From Psychrobacillus sp048572895 (lineage in GTDB: Bacteria > Bacillota > Bacilli > Bacillales_A > Planococcaceae), in contig NZ_CP183878.1 of NCBI RefSeq assembly GCF_048572895.1, positions 3,472,001 to 3,536,000 of the forward strand: a DNA stretch of 64,000 nt. Reading direction: 5' to 3'. Numbering within the stretch: position 1 is the stretch's first letter; every line of letters begins with the position of its first letter. The notes under the pieces are model-generated. The model saw only the letters and a list, made by a program, of their open reading frames with translations, was not told the origin of the DNA and did not search any database. The position numbers and the translations under genes are program-made. Of this stretch, positions 16,504 through 25,007 are shown in pieces.

Positions 16504-16953
16504 CTAAAACAGTGGAAACTCTGGTAACGACCCACCCAGAAGCTCCGAAAACATATAATAAACACCTACAGAAAAAACAGTAGAAATAATGATGGAATAG
16601 ATTATTTTGCCGCGTTCTAATGTTTGGAACGCAATTAGTAAGAATACAAATGTAGAAACGACATATCCTATCTTCTCCAAGAAGAATGCATATAAAAGTG
16701 CACTCCCAAAAATAATAAAAAACTTCTTATACTGTAATTTTTCCTTCGCCGTTTCTTCTGTTTTATTCTTAAAAGTTTCATATAGTAATCGAATACTTAG
16801 CGCTGTCAAAATAATTCCAAGACCCATTGGGAAAATCTTCGGTCCAACAGATGAACCATATGCACTATCTGAAATCTTTTGACTTTCCACGAAAAAAAGT
16901 ATTCCGATTAATAAAAATGCAATTCCCGCAATTTTATCAAATTTCTTATTCAA
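16504..16953 (-). CDS. tctB: Tripartite tricarboxylate transporter, small subunit
   Basis: A 149-residue protein with four hydrophobic segments, of the poorly conserved TctB family. The N-terminal block IAGIAFLLIGILFFVESQKI and the motif GPKIFPMGLGI are typical of it. It lies 15 bases before tctA and 50 bases after tctC, as usual for this operon. Poor sequence conservation means the call rests mainly on topology and position. Confidence 0.88.
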   Translation of the reverse strand: MNKKFDKIAGIAFLLIGILFFVESQKISDSAYGSSVGPKIFPMGLGIILTALSIRLLYETFKNKTEETAKEKLQYKKFFIIFGSALLYAFFLEKIGYVVSTFVFLLIAFQTLERGKIIYSIIISTVFSVGVYYMFSELLGGSLPEFPLF

Positions 16954-17003
16954 GGCTATTCCTCCTAACAGAAAAGGCGACTGTTATAGCCGCCTACAAA
17001 CTA

Positions 17004-18038
17004 TTATTTCTGCATTCCAAGTGCTGTTAATAACTCGACGATTACTTTATCCTGATCTTCTAAATAAGTAGTAAATTCTTCTCCATTACGGTATTCGCTT
17101 GCCCACCCGTTTCTCTCAAGCTCTGCTTTCCATTCGTCCGTTTCAACCATTTTAGCGATTTTTTCATTCCAATAATCTTTAGCATCATCGGACATTTCTT
17201 TCGGTCCGAAAATACCACGCCATATTGTAAACTCTGCATCGATGCCTGATTCTTTAAACGTTGGTACGTCAGAAAGCTCACCTTCTAAACGATCAGCAGA
17301 ACTAACCGCTAACACACGTACATCTCCTGATTTTACATACGTTGCAATCGTAGAAGCATCTGTTGCAATCACATCCGCATTATTACCTAAAAGTGCAGCA
17401 ATTGCTTCTCCGCCACCGTCATATGAAACGTATTTCACAGATTTCGGATCAATTCCAGCTTCAAATGCTGGCAAAACCCCTACTAAGTGGTCCATTGAAC
17501 CCGGTGCTGATCCACCTGCTAATGTAACGGATGTTGGGTCCTTTTTAATAGCATCAAGAACATCTTGTAATGATTTAAACGCTGAATCATTTTTAACTAC
17601 TATTGCACCGTAGTCACGTGTTAGCTGTGCAAGCGGTGTTGTATCCTTATAACCATAAGGACTGTTTCCTTCAGCCTTATTGTTGTTTATCAGAATAGGT
17701 GGAGATTTCACCATAAGCATATAGTCGTTCTTTACTTCTTTCGTAGCAAATTCAGCCATATATACTGCTCCACCGCCACCTGGTTTGTTTTCTACGGTAA
17801 TAGCTTTGTCTACTAGTTTTGTATCATTCATTATTTTAGCAACTGAGCGGGCCGTTAAATCCCACCCTCCCCCAGCACCCGACGGAGCAACAATTGTAAT
17901 ATTTTTTTGGGGATAATCTGATCCCCCAGACGATGACGATGCACCTTTACTATCCCCATCACTTGAAGAACAAGCAGCTAACCCCAATGCTAAAGTTGCC
18001 GCAAAAGCAACCGACGTGATTTTCTTCCACATTTTCAT
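17004..18038 (-). CDS. tctC: Tripartite tricarboxylate transporter, binding lipoprotein
   Basis: A 344-residue binding protein of the Bug/TctC family. I chose the ATG at 18038: AAGGGGG precedes it, and the protein then begins with a proper signal, KKITSVAFAATLALGLAAC, with the lipobox Cys at position 23; the longer frame has 26 extra residues that spoil the signal. Family marks are YPQKNITIVAPSGAGGGWDLTAR, which holds the ligand carboxylate, and ENKPGGGG. It acts outside the membrane and hands a carboxylate to TctAB. A 10-bp inverted repeat lies in its promoter region. Confidence 0.93.
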   Translation of the reverse strand: MKMWKKITSVAFAATLALGLAACSSSDGDSKGASSSSGGSDYPQKNITIVAPSGAGGGWDLTARSVAKIMNDTKLVDKAITVENKPGGGGAVYMAEFATKEVKNDYMLMVKSPPILINNNKAEGNSPYGYKDTTPLAQLTRDYGAIVVKNDSAFKSLQDVLDAIKKDPTSVTLAGGSAPGSMDHLVGVLPAFEAGIDPKSVKYVSYDGGGEAIAALLGNNADVIATDASTIATYVKSGDVRVLAVSSADRLEGELSDVPTFKESGIDAEFTIWRGIFGPKEMSDDAKDYWNEKIAKMVETDEWKAELERNGWASEYRNGEEFTTYLEDQDKVIVELLTALGMQK

Positions 18039-18054
18039 AATCCCCCTTATACCA

Positions 18055-18104
18055 AATGTTTTGACAGCGTTTTCATACGCCTGTATATAATTTATCAAAA
18101 CATT
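18055..18104. promoter_or_regulatory. Nested inverted repeats before tctC, possible regulator site
   Basis: AATGTTTTGA (18055-18064) and TCAAAACATT (18095-18104) are a perfect 10-bp inverted repeat. Inside it GCGT and ACGC form a smaller one. On the minus strand an AT-rich TATATA element sits between the outer arms. Position directly before the transporter operon suggests an operator, for instance for the CitB-like regulator encoded just upstream. Confidence 0.55.
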
Positions 18105-18170
18105 CGCTATTTTCAATGCTTTTGGTAATAAGTTAGATAATGATTTTAAAGTGCATTTTGTTCATAAAGT

Positions 18171-18863
18171 TCACGATGATTTGATGAAATATCTGCGTTC
18201 AGGCCTGCCAACGGTTCCATATATTAATTCAGCATAAACAAGTTTCTCGGATGCTAGATATTCCAAGTAGCGTCTTGCTGTTGAACGACTTATCCCAACA
18301 GCTACTCCAAGAGATTCAGCAGTGATACCATCTTCTAATTTTTTTATATAGTCCACTACCTTCTCTTTCGTTATTGGATCTATTCCTTTAGGAGGTGTTA
18401 AGTCGGAAAATAATGTGGGAGTCATTGTTTTATTCCATAGGGACTTGATCAAGTTTTCCTCGACACTTCCCTCTGCCGCTAATATTTTCCTTTTAGATTT
18501 ATATCCGAGGAGACTTTCCTTAAACTTTTCAAAAGTTAACGGCTTTAAAATATAGTCTGCAACTCCACTTCGAAATGCTTTTTTTACAATTTCTGATTCT
18601 GCAGCTGCTGTTATAAAGATAATATCCGTTTCTGGACTATGTGATTGAATGATTGCTAATAAATCTGTCCCAAGCGCATCTGGTAAATAAACATCCAAAA
18701 GTATTAAATCTGGTTTGTAAGATATAATCCAATCCTTTGCTTCTTCTGCCGTGTTCGCTGCACCAATTACTAGGAAGCCCTCCAGTTTCTCAATAAATCG
18801 TCGATGTATATCCGAAATTCTTTTATCATCTTCTATGATCAATATTTCGATTCGCTTTGTCAT
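18171..18863 (-). CDS. CitB/DcuR family response regulator
   Basis: A 230-residue two-component regulator. The receiver domain (1-122) has the acidic pair D12-D13 region (IIEDDKR), the phosphoacceptor D57 (LILLDVYLP), T85 and K107 (ILKPLTF). A C-terminal helix-turn-helix (about 170-225: SLGVAVGISRSTARRYLEYL) is typical of the CitB/DcuR/MalR group. The frame runs further upstream, but AAAGGGGGG fixes the start at 18863, leaving a 38-base overlap with the end of the kinase gene. It probably controls the tct genes directly downstream in response to the sensed carboxylate. Confidence 0.93.
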   Translation of the reverse strand: MTKRIEILIIEDDKRISDIHRRFIEKLEGFLVIGAANTAEEAKDWIISYKPDLILLDVYLPDALGTDLLAIIQSHSPETDIIFITAAAESEIVKKAFRSGVADYILKPLTFEKFKESLLGYKSKRKILAAEGSVEENLIKSLWNKTMTPTLFSDLTPPKGIDPITKEKVVDYIKKLEDGITAESLGVAVGISRSTARRYLEYLASEKLVYAELIYGTVGRPERRYFIKSS

Positions 18864-20457
18864 ACAAGTACCCCCCTTTTGGTATTGAAACGATAAACAG
18901 TGCTCCCCCCAAATCACCTGTTTCTAATGCAATAACTCCACCCAAATCATTTACATTTTCCTGAACCTTCAATAATCCATATCCTCGATCGTACTCGTTT
19001 TTAGTCGATACTTTCTCCAACAACACTCTCTGAAATAAATTATCTGCAATTCCCTTACCAGAGTCTTCCACTTCAATTAGTATTTCTTCGTCTGTCTCCA
19101 CTATTAATAGGCGAACAATTCGCTGCTCCTCTAGAAAACTTTCAATTGCTTCAAACGCATTCGTTACTAAGTTTCCAATGATTGAAACTAATAAATTTTT
19201 TTGAAGGTGTTTTGGTAAGCGCTCTAAATTGCTATCTTCATCTAAAATAAACCGTACCTTTAACTCTTTTGCACGATTGAAAAACCCAATTACGATCCCT
19301 CCTAGGAAAGGATCCTGCAAGCGTTTTGTCATAAATTGTATAAGTGATTGATGCTCCGCAGTTTCTATGTGAATCATATCTAGTGCCTCTTCGTATGATT
19401 GCAATTGAATAAGCCCAGAAATTGTATATAAAGAGTTGTTATACTCATGTGTTTGGGCACGCAGCGCCTCTGTATATTGTTTCACCTGCGATAATTCCTC
19501 CGCCAAGCGATCGAAATCTGACTGTAAACGAAAACTAGACACTGCTCCGACAATTTTATCTCCCATACGTATTGGTATACGATTGACTATCGCTTTTTTA
19601 CCTCGTATCTCCATAGGACGGTCTAACTGACCCTCCCCCGATTCCATTACCTGTGGCAGGCTTGAATTCGGAATAACTTCCATAATGTTGCGACCAATTA
19701 ACTCTGTACGGGTAGGCAGCGATAATATCTCATATGCCGCGTTATTTACCATTCTAATAATCCCATTAGCATCTACTGTAATAATTGCTTCCCGGACAGA
19801 CTCTATCAATGCATTTCGCTCGGTAAAAAGATTTGCTATCTCTGACGGCTCCAAGTCAAATAATTCTTTTTTTATATTGCGTGCCAATATACTCGACCCA
19901 ACAGTACCTAGAATAATAGCGATAAGTACGATATAAACAATGTTATTTATATATTGAGCAAAGATATTTGAAATTTTATCGTTTAAAAAACCAACCGAAA
20001 TTATCCCAATAATTTGACCATTTTCATTTATAACAGGTGCCTTTCCTCGCAAAGCTTTTCCTAAGGTACCAGTTGCTTCGGATATGTATGATTTACCTTG
20101 AATAAGTGCTTGTTCGTTATCGTCACCGACCATTTTTTGACCTAATCTTTCTGCTACAGGATGTGCATAGCGAATCCCGTCTTCATTTCCGATCACTACA
20201 TACTCTGCTCCTGTTTTCTCCTGTATGGCTAATGCAATCGGCTGAAGTACTAACGTTGGATTTGCTGCCTGAAAACCTGCCAAAATATCGGGACGCTCTG
20301 CAGTCGTTTTCGCAATACTAAGTGCCCGTTCACCCACCTGCTGCTCCACCGCATGTGAAACGATAAAGTAAAAGGAAATCCCGATAACAATTGCAACGAG
20401 CGATACAAATACAGCTCCAAATAAGAAAATACGTGATTGTAACGACATCTTTTTCAT
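18826..20457 (-). CDS. CitA/DcuS family sensor histidine kinase
   Basis: A 543-residue membrane kinase. A transmembrane helix near 8-33, an extracytoplasmic PAS domain with the carboxylate-sensing motif RYAHPVAERLGQ (around 97-108), a second helix near 172-192, a cytoplasmic PAS domain (about 215-315), the dimerisation helix with the phosphoacceptor His in RAQTHEYNNSLYTISGL (H337), and an HATPase domain (about 425-540). The architecture is that of citrate, malate or fumarate sensors. The first frame codon is a GTG at 20466; the ATG at 20457 fits the weak GAGTGG site better. It lies 12 bases after the AEC carrier gene in an apparent operon. Confidence 0.93.
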   Translation of the reverse strand: MKKMSLQSRIFLFGAVFVSLVAIVIGISFYFIVSHAVEQQVGERALSIAKTTAERPDILAGFQAANPTLVLQPIALAIQEKTGAEYVVIGNEDGIRYAHPVAERLGQKMVGDDNEQALIQGKSYISEATGTLGKALRGKAPVINENGQIIGIISVGFLNDKISNIFAQYINNIVYIVLIAIILGTVGSSILARNIKKELFDLEPSEIANLFTERNALIESVREAIITVDANGIIRMVNNAAYEILSLPTRTELIGRNIMEVIPNSSLPQVMESGEGQLDRPMEIRGKKAIVNRIPIRMGDKIVGAVSSFRLQSDFDRLAEELSQVKQYTEALRAQTHEYNNSLYTISGLIQLQSYEEALDMIHIETAEHQSLIQFMTKRLQDPFLGGIVIGFFNRAKELKVRFILDEDSNLERLPKHLQKNLLVSIIGNLVTNAFEAIESFLEEQRIVRLLIVETDEEILIEVEDSGKGIADNLFQRVLLEKVSTKNEYDRGYGLLKVQENVNDLGGVIALETGDLGGALFIVSIPKGGYLYDKANRNIDHRR

Positions 20458-20469
20458 ACTTACCACTCT

Positions 20470-21408
20470 CTATCCCCATAAAATAGTTGAAATGTAAATC
20501 ACAATAGTTACCGTTATACAGCTCATAATTGTAGAGAACAATACAATTTGCGCGGCTAAGTTTGCCTCCACATCATACTCTAGTGCTAGTGTTGAGCTAT
20601 TACGAGATGTTGGAAATGCACTTGCGATAAACAATGACTGAGCTACTACTCCGTCAAACCCCATTAACAGGATTAATCCAAAAGCTAATGTTGGTCCAAT
20701 TATTAATCGACCAACTGTACTAGTAAAAATAACTTTGTTAAATATTGTTTTTAACTCTAACTGAGCCAGCTGGGCGCCTAGTGTAATAAGTGCTATGGAT
20801 ATAAAAGCATTCGCCAAGTATTCGATCGGAATTCTAAATGTAATAGGAAGACCTATATTCCAAAAGTTCATTATTGCACCAATTATTAATGCATGAACAA
20901 TCGGCAAACGTAGCAAGCTGCGAAGTATGTCCAAACCAGATTTTGTTGAGGAGATTAAATTATATAAACCATATGTATAGGTAATAATATTTTGGAAAAT
21001 AACGATGATTACTTGAATCGATGTCCCAAGTGGATTGGCCACAAACAGCATTTGACTAACCGGGATCCCATAATTTCCTGAGTTTATCAAAACAATACTA
21101 TTATTAAAGATTGCTGCTTGGCTTCTATTAAGCTTTAATAATTTACTAAATAACCAACTAATAATCATAAGACAAATACTAAAAATAAGTAAATAAACGA
21201 TAATACTACCTAGGACTTTTGCATTTACTTGGGTCTCATAAATATTAATAAATACCGCTGCGGGCATTAAGCAGTATGTGATTAAATTAGATAATGCTTT
21301 TAAGTTAAAACGGAACTTAAGTTGGAGAATTGCTCCAATCACAAGCATTATTAAAATCGGTCCAACAACCTGGAAAAATACCATACTTAAATAAACCACA
21401 TTACTCAC
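20470..21408 (-). CDS. AEC family transporter (auxin efflux carrier/malate permease type)
   Basis: A 312-residue protein with about ten hydrophobic segments. Family marks are the two five-helix halves, NSIVLINSGNYGIPVSQMLF in the first and the C-terminal FPTSRNSSTLALEYDVE block. Bacterial AEC proteins include malate/malonate carriers and often neighbour CitA/DcuS-type sensors. Being the first gene of the kinase-regulator unit, it may carry the same carboxylate that the kinase senses, next to the tct system. That pairing is inference. Confidence 0.88.
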   Translation of the reverse strand: MSNVVYLSMVFFQVVGPILIMLVIGAILQLKFRFNLKALSNLITYCLMPAAVFINIYETQVNAKVLGSIIVYLLIFSICLMIISWLFSKLLKLNRSQAAIFNNSIVLINSGNYGIPVSQMLFVANPLGTSIQVIIVIFQNIITYTYGLYNLISSTKSGLDILRSLLRLPIVHALIIGAIMNFWNIGLPITFRIPIEYLANAFISIALITLGAQLAQLELKTIFNKVIFTSTVGRLIIGPTLAFGLILLMGFDGVVAQSLFIASAFPTSRNSSTLALEYDVEANLAAQIVLFSTIMSCITVTIVIYISTILWG

Positions 21409-21604
21409 TCCTGTTCAAAGTACTTCGAAACATATTATCCCACTATTTAAAATTTTCCGCCATATACTTTTTTCTTCCTCTGCAACTGACCTCCCCTTTT
21501 CTGCAAGTTGCTCTCCTATTCATACATCTCACCTTGATACTGCTGACCATGAACGTATTAGTGACATACACTTGGTGTACAAAGAAGTTACAGGAGGAAT
21601 CACC

Positions 21605-22333
21605 ATGAATATAGTGGAAGTGCATAATTTGGAAAAGGCGTACGGCTCTAATCATGTTTTAAGAGGAATAAATTTTCAAGCACAGGCAGGGGAAATAATC
21701 GGAGTGATTGGAAAGAACGGAGCTGGGAAATCTACATTTTTGGAAATTCTAATGACTATTAAAGAATATGATGCAGGTCATGTAGTTTTATTTCAAAAAG
21801 ATATTCAAAAGAACAATTTAGAGCGAATTCGAAAACAAATTTCAGTCGTTCTACAGCCTACTCAATTTTATAAAACCTTAAAAGTGGAAGAACTATTGAA
21901 ATTATTCAAAGCCTATTATCAATCCGATGTAGAGATTCACCGGATTATTATGGACTTCCAATTAGAGCCACATCGAAAGAAATATTTTGACAAGCTATCA
22001 GGGGGATGGAAGCAAATTGTGAGTTTAGCGATTGCCTTTTTATCTGATCCAAAGTTGCTGATTTTGGATGAGCCAACTACGGGGTTAGATCCACATATGC
22101 GTAATATGCTTTGGACCTATATAACTAACTACAATACTCGTACTGGCGGAACAGTCATTTTGACTACTCATAATATGGAGGAAATTGAGATGTACTGCGA
22201 TAAAGTAATGCTTATTAATAATGGGGTCAATGAAGTTTTTGATACGACCGCTGGAATCCTTGCTTCTGGCTTTCCGTCTGTCCATGAGTTTTATCTTCAG
22301 AAAGTAACCATAAAGGAGGAAATTATATGCTAG
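21605..22333 (+). CDS. ABC-2 type exporter, ATP-binding protein
   Basis: A 242-residue ATPase. Walker A GKNGAGKST at 36-44, Q-loop VVLQPTQFYK near 81-90, signature LSGGWKQ at 131-137, Walker B LLILDEPTTGLD at 151-162. AGGAGG sets the start at 21605; the frame's earlier codons lack a ribosome site. The last codons overlap the permease gene by 7 bases. With the permease it forms a drug or lipid exporter of unknown cargo. The LytTR regulator and DUF3021 protein downstream are commonly found with such exporters. Confidence 0.93.
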   Translation: MNIVEVHNLEKAYGSNHVLRGINFQAQAGEIIGVIGKNGAGKSTFLEILMTIKEYDAGHVVLFQKDIQKNNLERIRKQISVVLQPTQFYKTLKVEELLKLFKAYYQSDVEIHRIIMDFQLEPHRKKYFDKLSGGWKQIVSLAIAFLSDPKLLILDEPTTGLDPHMRNMLWTYITNYNTRTGGTVILTTHNMEEIEMYCDKVMLINNGVNEVFDTTAGILASGFPSVHEFYLQKVTIKEEIIC

Positions 22334-23073
22334 TGACTCAATTGAAATATGACTTACTGATGTTTTCAAGAGAATTATTTTACTTAGTATTCACAATCGT
22401 CGTTCCACCAGTTACGTATTTATTCATGGGGCAATTATTTGGGGACCAAACTTATGCCGGTAATTTAAATTACGCCGAAACTTATACCCCATCCTTTATA
22501 TTAGTTATTACGTTCACGGTTGTATTTTTCGCCTTTGGATTTGATCAAGTAATGCAGCGCACTACCGGAGTGGAGAAACGTATCAGCATTTCTCCTGTTT
22601 CAAAAAATATGCTGCTCCTTTCTAGTATTATTCGCGCTATTATCATGACTAGCTTTGGCTTTGTACTAATTTCACTTATCGGTTTTCTTATGTATGACTT
22701 ACAGCTTAGAATTTGGAGTGTCATATTATCATATGGATTTTTCATTCTATTAAATGCAGTTATGCTCATTCTGGCTTCAGCTATTTACTCTTTCTTTCAA
22801 CGTATGAACAGTGCATTGGTGTTCTCTATAGTTATTTTTCAGGTCGTTATTTTCACAGGTGGATTGGCTATGCCTATCCGACTAATGCCTAACTTTATAC
22901 AAGTAATCGCAGACTTTAACCCTCTATACCATATGAATAATCTCTTTATCGCTATTTGGAATGGACAGTTTTCGTTGGATTCACAGACACTTCTCTCTGT
23001 TGGTTACTTAGCGGTACTTGTAATAGTAGCGTTGATTTGTCTCTATATTCAAAACAAACGAAAAATAGGATAG
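22327..23073 (+). CDS. ABC-2 type exporter, permease
   Basis: A 248-residue permease with six hydrophobic segments. The ABC-2 signature region lies at about 155-215 (FSIVIFQVVIFTGGLAMPIRLMP, ADFNPLYHM). It overlaps the ATPase gene and is preceded by AAGGAGG within that gene's end. It presumably exports the cargo of the pair. No self-protection or peptide gene is visible next to it. Confidence 0.9.
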   Translation: MLVTQLKYDLLMFSRELFYLVFTIVVPPVTYLFMGQLFGDQTYAGNLNYAETYTPSFILVITFTVVFFAFGFDQVMQRTTGVEKRISISPVSKNMLLLSSIIRAIIMTSFGFVLISLIGFLMYDLQLRIWSVILSYGFFILLNAVMLILASAIYSFFQRMNSALVFSIVIFQVVIFTGGLAMPIRLMPNFIQVIADFNPLYHMNNLFIAIWNGQFSLDSQTLLSVGYLAVLVIVALICLYIQNKRKIG

Positions 23074-23125
23074 CCTCCCCACAGCGAAACGATTACACTT
23101 AATTTAAAGAGGGGTGTGAGCTGAA

Positions 23126-23584
23126 ATGAAGGTTTTACTAGATATTGATCGTAATTATAAAGAAGCAAAAGTAATTATAGAGACACCTGCATTAGATGAT
23201 TCCGTGCAAGAGGTGTTAGATTTTATAAATGGGAGAGAAACAGAATTTTTAGTCGGAAAAGTGGATGAAATGCAACATATACTAAAGCCCCAAGACATCC
23301 ACTTTTTTCATACCGAAAATGATTCTGTTTTAGCAGTCAACGCAAACGGTTCCTATAAATTAAAAGAAAAACTATACGAGCTAGAGGATATTCTGCCCTC
23401 CAATAAGTTTATACGACTTTCTAAATCAGTCATTGCCAATCTACATGAGTTAAGCAGGTTTGAGGCATCCTTTAACGGAACATTATGTGTATATTTTAAA
23501 TCTGGTGTAAAAGAATATGTATCCCGTACTTATGTTAGTGCCATTAAAGAGGCGTTAAAAATGAACAGGAGGAAAAACGGATGA
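23126..23584 (+). CDS. LytTR family DNA-binding regulator
   Basis: A 152-residue protein with a C-terminal LytTR domain (about 50-145): ILKPQDIHFFHTENDSVLAV, LYELEDILPSNKFIRLSKSVIANL and VSRTYVSAIKEAL are its landmarks. There is no receiver domain, so it is of the stand-alone type. GAGGGGTG lies before the ATG. It overlaps the next gene by 4 bases (ATGA). In Firmicutes this pairing (LytTR plus DUF3021) normally controls its own operon and a nearby ABC exporter, with the membrane protein acting as an inhibitor; that role is inferred. Confidence 0.9.
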   Translation: MKVLLDIDRNYKEAKVIIETPALDDSVQEVLDFINGRETEFLVGKVDEMQHILKPQDIHFFHTENDSVLAVNANGSYKLKEKLYELEDILPSNKFIRLSKSVIANLHELSRFEASFNGTLCVYFKSGVKEYVSRTYVSAIKEALKMNRRKNG

Positions 23585-23991
23585 AAACCTTCCTATTTAG
23601 AAGTATGATTGGTATTTTCTTCGGAGCGTTTATCGCAGTTTTATTGACCAATTCGGTTGTCTTATTTAGTGAGAAAGATACGCTAGATAGTGCATTATTT
23701 CTGAAAAACTCGCTAGGATCTGTCTTTTGTGGATGGTTCTTCACTGTAAGTCCTCTATATTTCGAGAATAAAAAGCTCCAGTTATGGCAACAAACAATCC
23801 TCCATTTTCTGACAGTTGTTGTACTCTATTTTTTACTTGCCTTTGGGATAGGCTGGGTGCCTTTTAACCTTTCTAGTTTTTTAATAGCGATGGGATTATT
23901 CCTAGCATTCTATTTAGTTTTTTGGATTTGCTTTTATATATATTTTAAACAACAAGTGAAGAAATTGAACGATGAACTAGGCCTGTTATAA
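23581..23991 (+). CDS. DUF3021 family membrane protein
   Basis: A 136-residue protein with four hydrophobic segments (about 7-25, 43-60, 70-92, 98-122) and a charged C-terminal tail (KQQVKKLNDELG). Length, topology and its overlap with the LytTR gene identify the DUF3021 family. Such proteins are thought to hold the LytTR regulator at the membrane. AGGAGG precedes the ATG inside the LytTR gene. Confidence 0.88.
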   Translation: MKTFLFRSMIGIFFGAFIAVLLTNSVVLFSEKDTLDSALFLKNSLGSVFCGWFFTVSPLYFENKKLQLWQQTILHFLTVVVLYFLLAFGIGWVPFNLSSFLIAMGLFLAFYLVFWICFYIYFKQQVKKLNDELGLL

Positions 23992-24072
23992 AAGTGAAAC
24001 TTTCCTTACTCTTACATCGTAACTAAAGGGACGGAAGGAAGTGTATGTATCATAGATTATTTTTTAGTATTT

Positions 24073-24492
24073 TTGGGAGCAGCCATTCCGTGGATCGAAT
24101 TGGGGCTGGTCATTCCACTTGGTATTATTTCAGGGTTGAATCCTATAACGGTGATTATCGTCGGTTTTGTAGGAAATATGGTGACTGTACTTGCCCTTAT
24201 TATAGGCTACGACAAATTTAAACTATGGCTTGTCAAACGAAATGAAGGAAAAGAGAAAAAAGAATCGAAGCGAAGCGCACGTGCGAGAGAGCTTTGGGAT
24301 AAATACGGTTTGCCTGGGATGCTCATGCTCGGACCTATTTTAATCGGCACTCATATTGCCGCATTTATAGGAATGACGCTTGGGGCATCTAAAGTAAAAA
24401 CACTCGTTTGGTCGACAATCAGTATTGCTGCTTGGGCAATTATATTTGGTGTTGTGACTTCCCTCGGTTTTGACTTTTTTGTACGTGAGTAG
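24073..24492 (+). CDS. Small multidrug export-like membrane protein, start unclear
   Basis: A protein of at least 139 residues of the small multidrug export (Sm_multidrug_ex) family. Marks are AAIPWIELGLVIPLGIISGL and the Lys/Glu-rich loop before a conserved GLPGMLMLGPILIGTHIAAFIG. The first usual start in frame is TTG at 24073, with no ribosome site. The frame is open further up: IIDYFLVFLG precedes and completes the first membrane helix. GGAAGGAA at 24033-24040 is ideally placed for a codon ATC at 24049 or ATA at 24052; ATG at 24045 and GTG at 24041 lie in other frames. Either a rare start codon is used or a small indel has broken the start. Cargo unknown. Confidence 0.75.
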   Translation: MGAAIPWIELGLVIPLGIISGLNPITVIIVGFVGNMVTVLALIIGYDKFKLWLVKRNEGKEKKESKRSARARELWDKYGLPGMLMLGPILIGTHIAAFIGMTLGASKVKTLVWSTISIAAWAIIFGVVTSLGFDFFVRE

Positions 24493-24503
24493 ACATGCAA
24501 AGC

Positions 24504-24540
24504 GATCACAGTTAAATACTGTGGTCACTTTTAATTTATT
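24504..24540 (+). terminator. Terminator after the small export-like gene
   Basis: Arms GATCACAGT and ACTGTGGTC (9 bp, one wobble) with a 5-base loop, followed by a T-rich tract, 12 bases after the stop codon. Because its tail runs into the end of the convergent hypothetical gene it may act for both. Confidence 0.7.
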
Positions 24541-24956
24541 CGTTTATAGGTACATATCAATGCAAGGATATACACCAATGAAGTTAATAAAGAGAATGTT
24601 TCATAATTAATGTCCAAAAGAGAATTTATTCCAAACAACGGGGTTGTGAAAACTAAATACAATGGATACTGTATTGAAGTTATGATATCCAAAGCAGCAT
24701 AATTCATCATGATATGATCAAAAGTTTTAATGCTATAAACTATTATTCCAGAGAGAAAACCGAGTATTAAGTATACCTTTAGATATTTATTATGGGATGA
24801 CATCTTCCTTATGAATACTAGCATTCCAATTATAAATAAACCCGAAGTAAGTAAATTTATAAAACTCATATTAGAATCTGGGTGTTTTAACGCCGGGATC
24901 AAATTTACCGAGAAAGCTAGTATGAAAGAAATTAACCATGTTATCTTCAAAAGCAT
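24531..24956 (-). CDS. Hypothetical membrane protein
   Basis: A 141-residue protein with four hydrophobic segments (about 3-20, 32-50, 60-77, 95-135) and little else. GGAGGAA precedes the ATG closely. No family recognised. It follows the membrane-bound PstS-like gene by 51 bases in the same direction and may be the last gene of that unit, although the spacing would also allow an independent promoter. Confidence 0.65.
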   Translation of the reverse strand: MLLKITWLISFILAFSVNLIPALKHPDSNMSFINLLTSGLFIIGMLVFIRKMSSHNKYLKVYLILGFLSGIIVYSIKTFDHIMMNYAALDIITSIQYPLYLVFTTPLFGINSLLDINYETFSLLTSLVYILALICTYKRIN

Positions 24957-25007
24957 TTCCTCCTAATTAAACTGAGGTTTACTTGCTCAAAATGGAGTTT
25001 AGGGCTT

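Noticed and set aside
23126..23991. LytTR/DUF3021 pair as part of a quorum-sensing bacteriocin cluster
   Set aside because: No peptide precursor with a double-glycine leader, no histidine kinase and no C39 protease were found around it.
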